NCBI GenBank assembly: GCA_902477075.1
Contig: CABSFU010000027.1
Coordinates: 1 to 13,806, forward strand
Direction: 5' to 3'
Length of the DNA stretch: 13,806 bases
Source: UMGS1498 sp900552335
GTDB lineage: Bacteria; Bacillota_I; Bacilli_A; RF39; UBA660
The notes below the pieces were generated by a model that did not search any database, had not been told where the DNA came from, and saw only the letters and a program-made list of their open reading frames with translations. Positions 1 to 6,562 of the stretch are shown here, piece after piece. The position numbers and the translations under genes were made by a program. Positions within the stretch are counted from its first letter, which is position 1. The number at the start of each line of letters is the position of its first letter.

Positions 1-1
1 T

Positions 2-691
2 GAAACGATTCAAAAGGTATTACAAATGCCAGAATGGAATGAAGAAAAATTCCAAAGCTTATTAACATCTAATATTTGGAAAAATAATTATGAAACGATT
101 CAAAAAGTATTACAAATGCCAGAATGGAAAGAAGAAAAATTTCAAGGATTATTGACACCTACTATCTGGAACAGTAATTATGAAACGATTCAAAAGGTAT
201 TACAAATGCCAGAATGGAAAGAAGAAAAATTTCAAAATTTGTTAACATCTAATATTTGGCAAAGCAATTATGAAATGATTCAAAAAGTATTGGAAATGCC
301 AGAATGGAATGAAGAAATGTTTCAAGACATATTAACATCTACTATTTGGACCAGTAATTATGAAAATATAGTAGAAAAATTGCATTTATCTATATGGAAT
401 AATCCAAAATATGAAAAACTTTTAACACCAACAGTATTTGTTATAAAAACATCTAACATTTTAAGCAATATTCAAATTTTTGAAGAATATAGTATAGAAG
501 ATTATATAACAACAAATTCCTTAAGAAAAAATCCTATAGAACTTAGCAACTTATTAAAGTACTTAGTGGATAATAATATTGATTTAGTTGTAGATTATAA
601 ATTAAATAAAATAATTACTGCTACAAAAAAACAAATGAAAGAAAAATATGGAATTGATATGAATATGATAATGGAGAAAAAAACAAAATGA
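2..691 (+). CDS. C-terminal part of a tandem-repeat helical protein (5' end outside window)
   Basis: The reading frame is open to the left edge: codons at 2-25 (ETIQKVLQ) are the tail of a further repeat, so the ATG at 26 is an internal Met and not the start. 229 residues are visible. They hold four 30-residue units of the form MPEWxEEKFQxLLTxxIWxxNYExIxKxL, then a degenerate fifth (LSIWNNPKYEKLLTPTVF, 386-475). A non-repeat tail of about 85 residues follows, ending in KEKYGIDMNMIMEKK. Each unit has an invariant W near its start, an LLT core and a second W, and looks all-helical, as in solenoid repeat proteins. No enzyme motif, signal peptide or membrane segment is visible. The gene overlaps the next one by ATGA, so the two are probably co-translated. 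I do not recognise a named family; similar repeat proteins with a C-terminal KYG-type tail seem common in uncultured gut Bacilli (memory, not searched). Function is unknown; a binding scaffold is only a guess. Confidence 0.85.
   Translation, partial: ETIQKVLQMPEWNEEKFQSLLTSNIWKNNYETIQKVLQMPEWKEEKFQGLLTPTIWNSNYETIQKVLQMPEWKEEKFQNLLTSNIWQSNYEMIQKVLEMPEWNEEMFQDILTSTIWTSNYENIVEKLHLSIWNNPKYEKLLTPTVFVIKTSNILSNIQIFEEYSIEDYITTNSLRKNPIELSNLLKYLVDNNIDLVVDYKLNKIITATKKQMKEKYGIDMNMIMEKKTK
26..385 (+). repeat. Four in-frame 90-bp tandem repeats
   Basis: Units are at 26-115, 116-205, 206-295 and 296-385, exactly 90 bp each. All open with ATGCCAGAATGGAA and share long identical runs such as AATTATGAAA. A diverged fifth unit follows at 386-475, and a sixth is entered at the left edge (2-25). 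The period keeps the reading frame, so copy number can change without breaking the protein. Confidence 0.93.
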
Positions 692-951
692 GTGAAAGAG
701 TAGAAGAAATACTAGATAAATATGAGCCATTTGTATTAAAAAACATAGATACAGATAATATGAATCGAATCATAGAATACTTAATAGAAGAAAAAGTAGA
801 TTATATAGATGAATTATTAGTGGATTATTTAGATTTATTTTTAATAGAAAGTGAGGAATTTAAACAACGATTTCAAAAACTAAAAATAAAATATGGAGAT
901 CATGTAGTAGAACGCATAAAAGATGATTTAAATTTATTAGAAGAATTGTAA
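688..951 (+). CDS. Small acidic helical protein coupled to the repeat protein
   Basis: 87 residues, starting in the 4-nt ATGA overlap (688-691) with the upstream gene. No independent Shine-Dalgarno sequence is obvious, so translational coupling is likely. The product is highly charged and predicted helical, without Cys, a signal peptide or a membrane segment. Its middle and end resemble the tail of the upstream protein: IIEYLIEEKVDYI matches LLKYLVDNNIDLV, and the KIKYGDHVVERI region matches KEKYGIDMNMIM. The two may therefore be diverged relatives, or this may be a split-off C-terminal module of the same family. A strong terminator follows directly, so the pair forms the end of a transcription unit. 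Function is not recognised. Confidence 0.85.
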   Translation: MSERVEEILDKYEPFVLKNIDTDNMNRIIEYLIEEKVDYIDELLVDYLDLFLIESEEFKQRFQKLKIKYGDHVVERIKDDLNLLEEL

Positions 952-978
952 ACAAATCAAAAAAAGATTTGTTTTTTT
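950..978 (+). terminator. Rho-independent terminator after the repeat-protein pair
   Basis: Stem AAACAAATC (950-958) pairs with GATTTGTTT (966-974) around a 7-A loop and runs into seven T. The stem begins in the stop codon of the small gene. It separates this unit from the mraZ promoter. Confidence 0.85.
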
Positions 979-999
979 ATGAATTTATAGCAATATCTA

Positions 1000-1028
1000 T
1001 TTACAAAAAGGGTTTAAAAATATATAAT
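1000..1028 (+). promoter_or_regulatory. Sigma-A-type promoter of the mraZ operon
   Basis: The -35 is TTTACA (1000-1005, five of six to consensus) and the -10 is TATAAT (1023-1028, perfect), with a 17-bp spacer. The start of transcription is predicted near 1035, immediately before the MraZ-type boxes. Confidence 0.85.
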
Positions 1029-1037
1029 AAGGGTGCT

Positions 1038-1063
1038 AAGTGGTAAATAGTGGAGCTAAGTGG
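1038..1063 (+). promoter_or_regulatory. Predicted MraZ operator: three AGTGG boxes at 10-bp spacing
   Basis: AAGTGG (1038-1043), TAGTGG (1048-1053) and AAGTGG (1058-1063) recur every 10 bp, one helical turn. The nine bases GCTAAGTGG occur exactly twice, 20 bp apart. MraZ proteins are known to repress their own operon by binding short direct repeats with a TGGG or AAAGTG core just upstream of the gene. The boxes lie just after the predicted start site, which suits repression by blocking initiation or early elongation. The third box runs into the mraZ ribosome binding site. Confidence 0.8.
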
Positions 1064-1071
1064 GTGATAAT

Positions 1072-1500
1072 ATGTTCATGGGAGAATATCATCATACAAT
1101 CGATGAAAAAGGAAGAATTATAATTCCTTCTAAAATTCGTGAAGAATTACAAAACGATTTTATTGTTACCCGTGGTATTGATAATTGCTTATTTATTTAC
1201 AAAACAGAGGATTTTAAAGAATTAATTCGAAAATATAAGGAATTACCAAATACCAAAGATGCTAGAAATTTTATGAGATTTTTCTTATCAGGTGCAGTTC
1301 CATCTACGATTGATAAGCAAGGAAGACTAAATATCAATGAACATTTAATTAGTTATGCACATTTAAAAAAAGACTGTGTCATTATTGGTGTTAGCGATCG
1401 TTTAGAAATTTGGTCAGAAGAATTATGGAACAAATTTATGGAAGAAAATGAAGAAAATATGGCTGATATTGCAGATAAGCTATTTGCTTCTAATATATAG
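1072..1500 (+). CDS. mraZ: Transcriptional regulator MraZ
   Basis: MraZ is a ring-forming DNA-binding protein with two AbrB-like halves that controls the division and cell-wall (dcw) operon, including its own gene. From the ATG at 1072 the product has 142 residues, the normal length, and opens MFMGEYHHTIDEKGR, the standard MraZ start. A GTG at 1060 in the same frame would add four residues, but the ribosome binding site GGGTGAT (1062-1068) lies inside that extension and fits 1072. The two half motifs are visible: DEKGRIIIPSKIR near residue 10 and DKQGRLNINEHL near residue 80. The second half lacks the usual Pro. It is first in the operon with rsmH and the ftsL-like gene, and three probable binding boxes precede it, so autoregulation is expected. 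Confidence 0.95.
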   Translation: MFMGEYHHTIDEKGRIIIPSKIREELQNDFIVTRGIDNCLFIYKTEDFKELIRKYKELPNTKDARNFMRFFLSGAVPSTIDKQGRLNINEHLISYAHLKKDCVIIGVSDRLEIWSEELWNKFMEENEENMADIADKLFASNI

Positions 1501-1508
1501 GTGGTTTT

Positions 1509-2426
1509 ATGCATATTAGTGTTTTATTAGAAGAAGTAATTCAAAATTTAAATTTAAAAGAAAATAGTATTATTGTAGATGCCACTCTAGGTTATGCTGG
1601 ACATAGTAGCGAAATTTTAAAAAAAATAAAAAAGGGAAAATTATACGCTTTTGATCAAGATCAGGAAGCTATACAATTTTCAAAAGAAAAATTAAACAAA
1701 ATTGGCCAAAACTTCGAAATTATTAAAAGCAATTTTGTTTATATGAAAGAAGAATTAAAAAAAAGAAATATTACAAAAGTAGATGGTATTTTATTTGATC
1801 TTGGTGTTTCTTCGCCACAATTAGATGAAGATTATAGGGGATTTAGTTTCCATAAAGATGCTGTTTTAGATATGCGAATGAATCAAGAAGCAAGCTTAAC
1901 TGCAAAAGAGGTAGTAAACACTTATTCTTTAGAAGAATTAACAAGAATATTTAGAGAATATGGAGAAGAAAAATATGCTTATTCTATCGCAAAAAAAATT
2001 GTAAAATATAGAGAAAATAAGGAAATAGAAACAACATTAGAATTAGTTGAAATTATAAAAACAGGAGTTCCAGAAAAATATAAAAGAGAGCATCATCCGG
2101 CAAGAAAAGTATTTCAAGCAATCCGTATTGAAGTAAATAAAGAGTTAGATGTATTTGAACACGCCTTATTAGATGCTTTAGATTTAATTAATGTTCATGG
2201 AAGAATTTGTGTAATTACTTTCCATTCTTTAGAAGATAGAATTTGTAAAAGAATTTTCAAAGAAAAAACAGAAATAGAGGAAACACTAAAAAGAATGCCC
2301 GTGATTCCAGAAGAATATTTACCAAATTTTAAAATAGTAAAAGTGATAGAACCATCTAGTCAAGAGTTAGAAAAAAACAATCGTTCTAGAAGTTCTAAAT
2401 TAAGAGTTATAGAAAGGATTAAGTGA
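1509..2426 (+). CDS. rsmH: 16S rRNA (cytosine-1402-N4)-methyltransferase RsmH
   Basis: RsmH (MraW) adds the N4-methyl group of m4Cm1402 in the ribosomal P site, using S-adenosylmethionine. The protein has 305 residues, close to the family norm of about 310. Visible signatures are the cofactor loop DATLGYAGHS (24-33), FDQD (48-51), FDLGVSSPQLD (97-107) followed by the RGFSF and LDMRM segments, HHPARKVFQAIRIEVN (196-211), ITFHSLEDR (237-245) and the C-terminal RSRSSKLR. The ATG is 8 nt after the mraZ stop, with AGGTGG (1499-1504) straddling that stop as ribosome binding site. Position after mraZ and before ftsL is the classical dcw order. The stop is TGA. Confidence 0.97.
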   Translation: MHISVLLEEVIQNLNLKENSIIVDATLGYAGHSSEILKKIKKGKLYAFDQDQEAIQFSKEKLNKIGQNFEIIKSNFVYMKEELKKRNITKVDGILFDLGVSSPQLDEDYRGFSFHKDAVLDMRMNQEASLTAKEVVNTYSLEELTRIFREYGEEKYAYSIAKKIVKYRENKEIETTLELVEIIKTGVPEKYKREHHPARKVFQAIRIEVNKELDVFEHALLDALDLINVHGRICVITFHSLEDRICKRIFKEKTEIEETLKRMPVIPEEYLPNFKIVKVIEPSSQELEKNNRSRSSKLRVIERIK

Positions 2427-2430
2427 TATT

Positions 2431-2712
2431 ATGCGTAAAAAGGGGTTAACAAAAGGAGAAAAAATATTATATATTGGCGCTGTATTTTGTATTGGCTTTA
2501 CTTTTGTTTTAAAAATATTTTGTGGAGCTGGAATTGGACACTTAAGTATGAGCGTTGAAAAATTAAAATATAATATCACTGTTCAAGAAAAAACAAACGA
2601 AAGTTTAAACATGAAAGTTAGTGAACTTACTTCCTTTGATAAAATTAAAGATGTAGTTGAGGAAATGGGATTAGCCTACAATAATGAAAACATTTTAATA
2701 GTAAATGATTAA
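2431..2712 (+). CDS. ftsL: FtsL-like division protein
   Basis: A 93-residue protein with a short basic cytoplasmic end, one membrane segment (about residues 12-34) and an outside segment predicted as coiled coil (about 38-66). It ends in a region of the form FDKIKDVVEEMGLAYNNENILIV, which resembles the C-terminus of FtsL/DivIC proteins (an Ala/Gly-Leu step followed by a short strand). FtsL is a bitopic member of the FtsQLB/DivIB complex that activates septal peptidoglycan synthesis. Sequence conservation in this family is low, so the call rests on size, topology and position straight after rsmH. AAAGGA (2413-2418) and AAGTGAT (2421-2427) are possible ribosome binding sites. Unlike most dcw clusters, no ftsI follows; a terminator hairpin starts inside the last codons. 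Confidence 0.75.
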   Translation: MRKKGLTKGEKILYIGAVFCIGFTFVLKIFCGAGIGHLSMSVEKLKYNITVQEKTNESLNMKVSELTSFDKIKDVVEEMGLAYNNENILIVND

Positions 2713-2734
2713 GCATTTACTATTTTATTTTTGC
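2697..2734 (+). terminator. Terminator overlapping the end of ftsL
   Basis: Perfect 11-bp stem AATAGTAAATG (2697-2707) / CATTTACTATT (2714-2724) with a 6-base loop that contains most of the ftsL stop codon, followed by a T-rich run broken by one A. The stem lacks GC strength, so readthrough is possible. Confidence 0.65.
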
Positions 2735-2745
2735 TCAAAATATAG

Positions 2746-2770
2746 TATAATGGATAAGAGTAGAGGAGGT
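2746..2770 (+). promoter_or_regulatory. Probable -10 element and strong ribosome binding site for the second envelope block
   Basis: TATAAT (2746-2751) is a perfect -10 lying after the ftsL terminator; no good -35 is seen at 17 bp. AGGAGGT (2764-2770) is a full-consensus Shine-Dalgarno, 6 nt before the ATG at 2777. Confidence 0.55.
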
Positions 2771-2776
2771 ATCTAA

Positions 2777-3514
2777 ATGGAAGAAGTAACGAAAATATTT
2801 TTTGTTGTTCAACAAGAACTCCAAGAACAAAGTAAACAAATTAATAGTCGTTTAGAAAAAATATCAAAAGAGATACAAGCTTTAGAAGACACCTTTTCAA
2901 AAACAAAAAATAATAATCAAAAATTATTAGAACAAGCATCTCCAATTGAAGAAAAACAAATTAAAATGAATATGAGATGCAATCAATACTTATATGATTT
3001 AGAATTACGAAAAAAAATGGCCAAAAAAACCTTTTATAAAAATGAATTACAATTAAGAGAAATGTATGAAGTAAGATGTTCTTTATTTATCAATTATATG
3101 ATGGCAGAAGAAAATCATAATGAAATACAAATTACCCAAAGTTTTTATAAATTTATCAATTATGTTTATAGTGAATTTATTAAGAAATATCAATATGAAA
3201 GAGATTCTTATATTGAAAAGAAAAATATCCATGAAAATTATATTTTGTGTTTAAGCACTTTCCCAACAATAGATGAAACAAGGAGAAAACAAATTGAAAA
3301 AAATATTATGACCGAAGAAGAATATCAAAACTTAATTCAAAAAATTAAAGATTTAGATTTGAAATTAGAAGAATATAAACAAATATTTAAAACAAAAAAA
3401 CCAAGAATTACGAAAAAAAATAAAGAAGAATATAAATATTTCAATTTTGATGTGAATCAAGTAGTAGCAAGTATTTATCCAGGATTACAAAATGACGTTC
3501 AAAATCAAAAATAA
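2777..3514 (+). CDS. Unrecognised helical / coiled-coil protein
   Basis: 245 residues, rich in Lys, Glu, Gln and Asn, with heptad-like patterns in residues 5-60 and about 180-205 and no signal peptide or clear membrane segment. I see no catalytic motif. The central part contains several aromatic-rich stretches (for example YKFINYVYSEFIKKYQYER, about 124-142), suggesting a folded helical bundle and not a simple rod. The last 60 residues are strongly basic (KTKKPRITKKNK), then end in a short acidic-aromatic stretch. A consensus ribosome binding site fixes the start. The gene overlaps the next one by 23 nt, so the two are probably made together. Placement among division and wall genes suggests an envelope-related or division-related role, but this is inference only. 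Confidence 0.8.
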   Translation: MEEVTKIFFVVQQELQEQSKQINSRLEKISKEIQALEDTFSKTKNNNQKLLEQASPIEEKQIKMNMRCNQYLYDLELRKKMAKKTFYKNELQLREMYEVRCSLFINYMMAEENHNEIQITQSFYKFINYVYSEFIKKYQYERDSYIEKKNIHENYILCLSTFPTIDETRRKQIEKNIMTEEEYQNLIQKIKDLDLKLEEYKQIFKTKKPRITKKNKEEYKYFNFDVNQVVASIYPGLQNDVQNQK

Positions 3515-4121
3515 AGAATATCCTGTTATTATTACAAAAAAGAAAAATAAAAATACATACATTAGAGTAAAAGAAGATGGAACAATTCATGTTACCACTT
3601 CCTATTTTGCTACGAAAAAACAGATCATAGAATTATTAGAAAAACATGAATTAGATCTTTTCAAAATGATAGATAAAATAGAAACAAAATTAGAAAAAGA
3701 AAAAAAATTCTATTATTTAGGAAAAGAATATGAAGTAATTTATATGCCCACAAAACTAGAAATAGTAGATAATCGTATTTATGTAACAGATGAAAAAGAA
3801 TTAAACAAATGGTTCAAACAAAAAATGGAAACAATCTATTTAGAAAGAATCAACTTCTGGTATCATCAATTTGAAGAATCTATCCCTTATCCGAAACTAA
3901 AAATTCGCAAAATGAAAACAAGATGGGGAGTATGTAATAGGAGAGATAATTCCGTTACATTAAATAGTGAATTAATGAGATATGAAATTGATAAATTAGA
4001 TTATGTTATTGTGCATGAATTATCCCATTTTGTACATTTTAACCATTCTTCTGATTTTTGGGAATTAGTAAGTAAATACTTTCCTAACTATAAAAAAGCA
4101 AGAAAAGACTTAAAGGAGTAG
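3492..4121 (+). CDS. YgjP-family (DUF45) zinc metalloprotein
   Basis: 209 residues. The C-terminal half carries the YgjP/DUF45 signature: a K.KTRWGVCNRR segment (141-151), a conserved LNSELMRY stretch, then VHELSHFVHFNHSSDFW (174-190). His175, Glu176 and His179 form HExxH, and His185 is the likely third zinc ligand. The family is related in its active site to M48 and SprT-like metallopeptidases; cellular substrates are poorly known. The N-terminal half has the short beta segments usual in the family. The start ATG (3492) is preceded by AGGA (3481-3484) inside the upstream gene, in another frame. No signal peptide is present, so it is cytoplasmic. Family assignment is firm, substrate unknown. 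Confidence 0.9.
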   Translation: MTFKIKNKEYPVIITKKKNKNTYIRVKEDGTIHVTTSYFATKKQIIELLEKHELDLFKMIDKIETKLEKEKKFYYLGKEYEVIYMPTKLEIVDNRIYVTDEKELNKWFKQKMETIYLERINFWYHQFEESIPYPKLKIRKMKTRWGVCNRRDNSVTLNSELMRYEIDKLDYVIVHELSHFVHFNHSSDFWELVSKYFPNYKKARKDLKE

Positions 4122-4126
4122 ATTAT

Positions 4127-5329
4127 ATGACAAATTTATTTCGAAAAATAATACAAATGATAATGATCACTGTCTTTTTAATTCCAACTTTTACACCACC
4201 AGTTCATGCTAAAACATTAGGTGATTTAAAAACAGAATTATATAAAAAACAGGAAGAATTAAATCAAAATAAACAAAGTCAAAACATGACGCAACAACAA
4301 ATCAATAGTGCGAATGAAGAAATTTCTAACGTAAAAGCTTCTATTAATCAAACTTATGTAGATATAGCTGCTTTGGATAAAGAAATTGAACAATTAAATG
4401 AAGAAATCGCTACAAAAGATGCTCAAATAAAAGAAATTGTTAATTTTGTTCAAGTATCCAGTGGAGAATCCGCTTATTTAGAATATGCTTTTGGAGCAAA
4501 GGATTTCACTGACTTTATTTATCGTGTTGCTGTAGCAGAACAGCTAGCAGAGTATAATAATAAATTAATAGAAGAATGTAATCAAAATATAGAAACTTCT
4601 AAACAAAAACAAAAAGAAATTGAAAACAAAAGAACAGAACTGGCTAATAAACAAGAACAATTGCAAAAAAAGGTAAATGAATTAGGTCAAGAATTAGAAA
4701 ATTTATCGGATACTTCTATCGATATAGAAGATGAAATTGAATATCAAAAAGAAATTATTAAATTATATGAAAATAAAGGTTGTAAAGAAAATGAAGATAT
4801 TTCAACTTGTGGTAGAAAAACACTACCAGCTGGTACCGCTTTTTATAGACCAATTGTATCTGGATATGTAACCAGTGAATGGGGATATAGAAGTTTTGGT
4901 AATGGTTGGCATGAAGGAATCGATTTTTCCAATACGCAAGCAGTAGATGTTTATGCGATTGCAACGGGAATGGTAGCTAAAATATTCTATCGTAATTCTT
5001 GCGGTGGAAATATGGTTGTTGTTCACCATAATATTAATGGTAAAACTTATACTAGTGTTTATGCCCATTTAAAATCAGTAGCAGTTAGTGAAGGTGATAC
5101 AGTCACAAGAAATACGATTGTTGGATTAATGGGTGGAGATCCTAGTACATGGAGTTATGATTCTTGTTCTACGGGAAGACATTTACATTTAACTGTAGCA
5201 ACAGGTTTATATGGTGTAGATTATAACTTTACGGCAATGAATTATAAATATTCTATTAATCCAAGATCAGTAATCAATATACCGAGCGGAAGGTATGTAT
5301 GGTTTACAAATAGAATAGAAGAATATTAA
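4127..5329 (+). CDS. Secreted coiled-coil M23 peptidoglycan endopeptidase (EnvC-like)
   Basis: 400 residues. A signal peptide with hydrophobic core at 8-25 is probably cut after Ala28 (VHA-KT). Residues 30-215 are largely heptad coiled coil with a break near 105-135, the layout of EnvC / PcsB / CwlO-type hydrolases that are controlled by FtsEX. The C-terminal M23 (LytM) domain (about 240-375) keeps its zinc and catalytic residues: His262 and Asp266 in HEGID, His314 in YAHL, His352 and His354 in RHLHL. It should cut cross-link peptides at the division site or side wall. Four Cys (219, 228, 292, 347) sit outside the membrane and could form two disulfides. The ribosome binding site AAAGGAG (4112-4118) ends at the upstream stop codon. 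The adjacent ftsW supports a role in growth or division. No ftsEX is seen in the window. Confidence 0.93.
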   Translation: MTNLFRKIIQMIMITVFLIPTFTPPVHAKTLGDLKTELYKKQEELNQNKQSQNMTQQQINSANEEISNVKASINQTYVDIAALDKEIEQLNEEIATKDAQIKEIVNFVQVSSGESAYLEYAFGAKDFTDFIYRVAVAEQLAEYNNKLIEECNQNIETSKQKQKEIENKRTELANKQEQLQKKVNELGQELENLSDTSIDIEDEIEYQKEIIKLYENKGCKENEDISTCGRKTLPAGTAFYRPIVSGYVTSEWGYRSFGNGWHEGIDFSNTQAVDVYAIATGMVAKIFYRNSCGGNMVVVHHNINGKTYTSVYAHLKSVAVSEGDTVTRNTIVGLMGGDPSTWSYDSCSTGRHLHLTVATGLYGVDYNFTAMNYKYSINPRSVINIPSGRYVWFTNRIEEY

Positions 5330-5353
5330 GTCACATAAAAAAGTGACTTTTTT
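5328..5353 (+). terminator. Terminator after the M23 gene
   Basis: Stem AAGTCAC (5328-5334) / GTGACTT (5343-5349) with an A-rich 8-base loop and six T (5348-5353). It starts in the stop codon. No clear promoter lies in the 23 bases between it and ftsW, so ftsW may rely on readthrough or on a promoter inside the M23 gene. Confidence 0.75.
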
Positions 5354-5376
5354 CATATTCTTAAATAGGTGATACC

Positions 5377-6462
5377 ATGAAAAAAATAGATTACTCTTTA
5401 TTAATTGCTATTCTCATTTTGTCTATTTTTGGTGTTATTATGATTTATTCGGCTTCTAATGTGTGGGCATTATATAAATTTAACGATGCTTTTAAATTTG
5501 TAAAACATCAAGGAATGTTTTTAGTAGTAGGATTATTTTTACTATATTTTATTAGTAAAATGCCATATTTCAATTATTACTCAAAAGCTAATAAAATTTT
5601 ACTTACGATTATAATTTTACTGATTTTAGTTATTATTCCAGGAATTGGAACAGTTCGTAATGGTAGTAGAAGCTGGTTTGGAATTGGTTCTTTTGGTTTT
5701 CAACCAAGTGAAGCGGCTAAAATTGGATTACTTATTTTTACAGCAAAATATTTAGTAAATAATGAAAAAAATTTAAAAGATATCAAAAAAGGTGTTTTAC
5801 CTATTTTAGGTGTTATTTTCTTAATTTTTGGGCTTATTATGTTACAACCTGATTTTGGTACAGGTGTTATTATTGTAATTAGTACAATAGGACTACTTTT
5901 TGTGGGTGGTGTTAATTTTAAGTTTTTTATTAGACTTGGTATATTAGGTGTTATAGGAGTAATTATTTTAATTTTAATAGCGCCTTATCGTTTGGAAAGA
6001 ATTTTGTCTTTCTTAAATCCTTGGAGTGATCCATTAGGAAGTGGATTTCAAATTATTCAAAGTTTATATGCCATTGGTCCAGGTGGTTTATTTGGTTATG
6101 GTTTTTTAAATTCTAGACAAAAACATTTCTATTTGCCAGAACCCCAAACAGATTTTATTTTTTCCATTATTAGTGAAGAATTTGGTTTTATGGGTGTTCT
6201 AATTGTAACCAGTTTATTTTTAACAATTATTTTAAGAGGGTTTAAAATAGCTAAAAATTGTAATGACTTATTTGGAAAATATCTAGCTTTTGGTATTACT
6301 TTTCAAATTGCTTTTCAGGCTATTTTAAATTTGATGGTAGTAGTTGGTTTAATTCCCGTTACAGGAGTTACACTTCCATTTTTAAGCTATGGAGGTTCAA
6401 GCTTGTTAATTACATTATGTGAAATGGGTATTCTTTTGAATGTTAGTAGATATCAAAAATAA
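5377..6462 (+). CDS. ftsW: FtsW-type peptidoglycan glycosyltransferase (SEDS family)
   Basis: 361 residues with about ten membrane segments. SEDS proteins polymerise lipid II into glycan strands, working with a class B penicillin-binding protein. Hallmarks present: SRSWFGIGSFGFQPSE (97-112), QPDFGTG (157-163), FLNPWSDPLGSGFQIIQS (212-229), and PEPQTDFIFSIISEEFGF (254-271), where Asp259 matches the essential catalytic Asp. The family end motif is LIPVTGVTLPFLSYGGSS. The PEPQTDFIFS and GVTLPFLSYGGSSL wording fits FtsW/SpoVE better than RodA, but a RodA-like role cannot be excluded from sequence alone. Ribosome binding site AGGTGAT (5367-5373), 3 nt before ATG. The cognate transpeptidase gene (ftsI) is not in the window. 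Confidence 0.9.
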   Translation: MKKIDYSLLIAILILSIFGVIMIYSASNVWALYKFNDAFKFVKHQGMFLVVGLFLLYFISKMPYFNYYSKANKILLTIIILLILVIIPGIGTVRNGSRSWFGIGSFGFQPSEAAKIGLLIFTAKYLVNNEKNLKDIKKGVLPILGVIFLIFGLIMLQPDFGTGVIIVISTIGLLFVGGVNFKFFIRLGILGVIGVIILILIAPYRLERILSFLNPWSDPLGSGFQIIQSLYAIGPGGLFGYGFLNSRQKHFYLPEPQTDFIFSIISEEFGFMGVLIVTSLFLTIILRGFKIAKNCNDLFGKYLAFGITFQIAFQAILNLMVVVGLIPVTGVTLPFLSYGGSSLLITLCEMGILLNVSRYQK

Positions 6463-6482
6463 TCAATGATATATTATTTAAT

Positions 6483-6525
6483 AAAAAAGTGAGAATATGC
6501 TATGTCACTATTTTCTCACTTTTTT
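6483..6525. terminator. Bidirectional terminator between ftsW and the convergent regulator gene
   Basis: A perfect 13-bp inverted repeat: AAAAAAGTGAGAA (6483-6495) and TTCTCACTTTTTT (6513-6525), loop of 17 bases. The T tract on one strand and the A tract on the other let it stop transcripts from both converging genes. Confidence 0.88.
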
Positions 6526-6562
6526 CGAAATTTTAAATTCGGTATAACAATTTTATATAAAA

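Noticed and set aside
26..475. Possible CRISPR-like or non-coding satellite array
   Set aside because: The 90-bp units are contiguous, in frame and translate to a regular helical motif; there are no spacers and no cas genes.
1060..1071. GTG at 1060 as mraZ start
   Set aside because: The ribosome binding site GGGTGAT overlaps it, and family proteins begin at the MFMGEY found at 1072.
4758..5068. Two open frames on the minus strand inside the M23 gene
   Set aside because: They lie wholly inside a well-supported gene, overlap each other, have no ribosome binding site and encode low-complexity products.
5377..6462. Assignment of the SEDS protein as RodA
   Set aside because: Possible, but wording of the catalytic and end motifs and the dcw neighbourhood favour FtsW/SpoVE; the choice is not certain.
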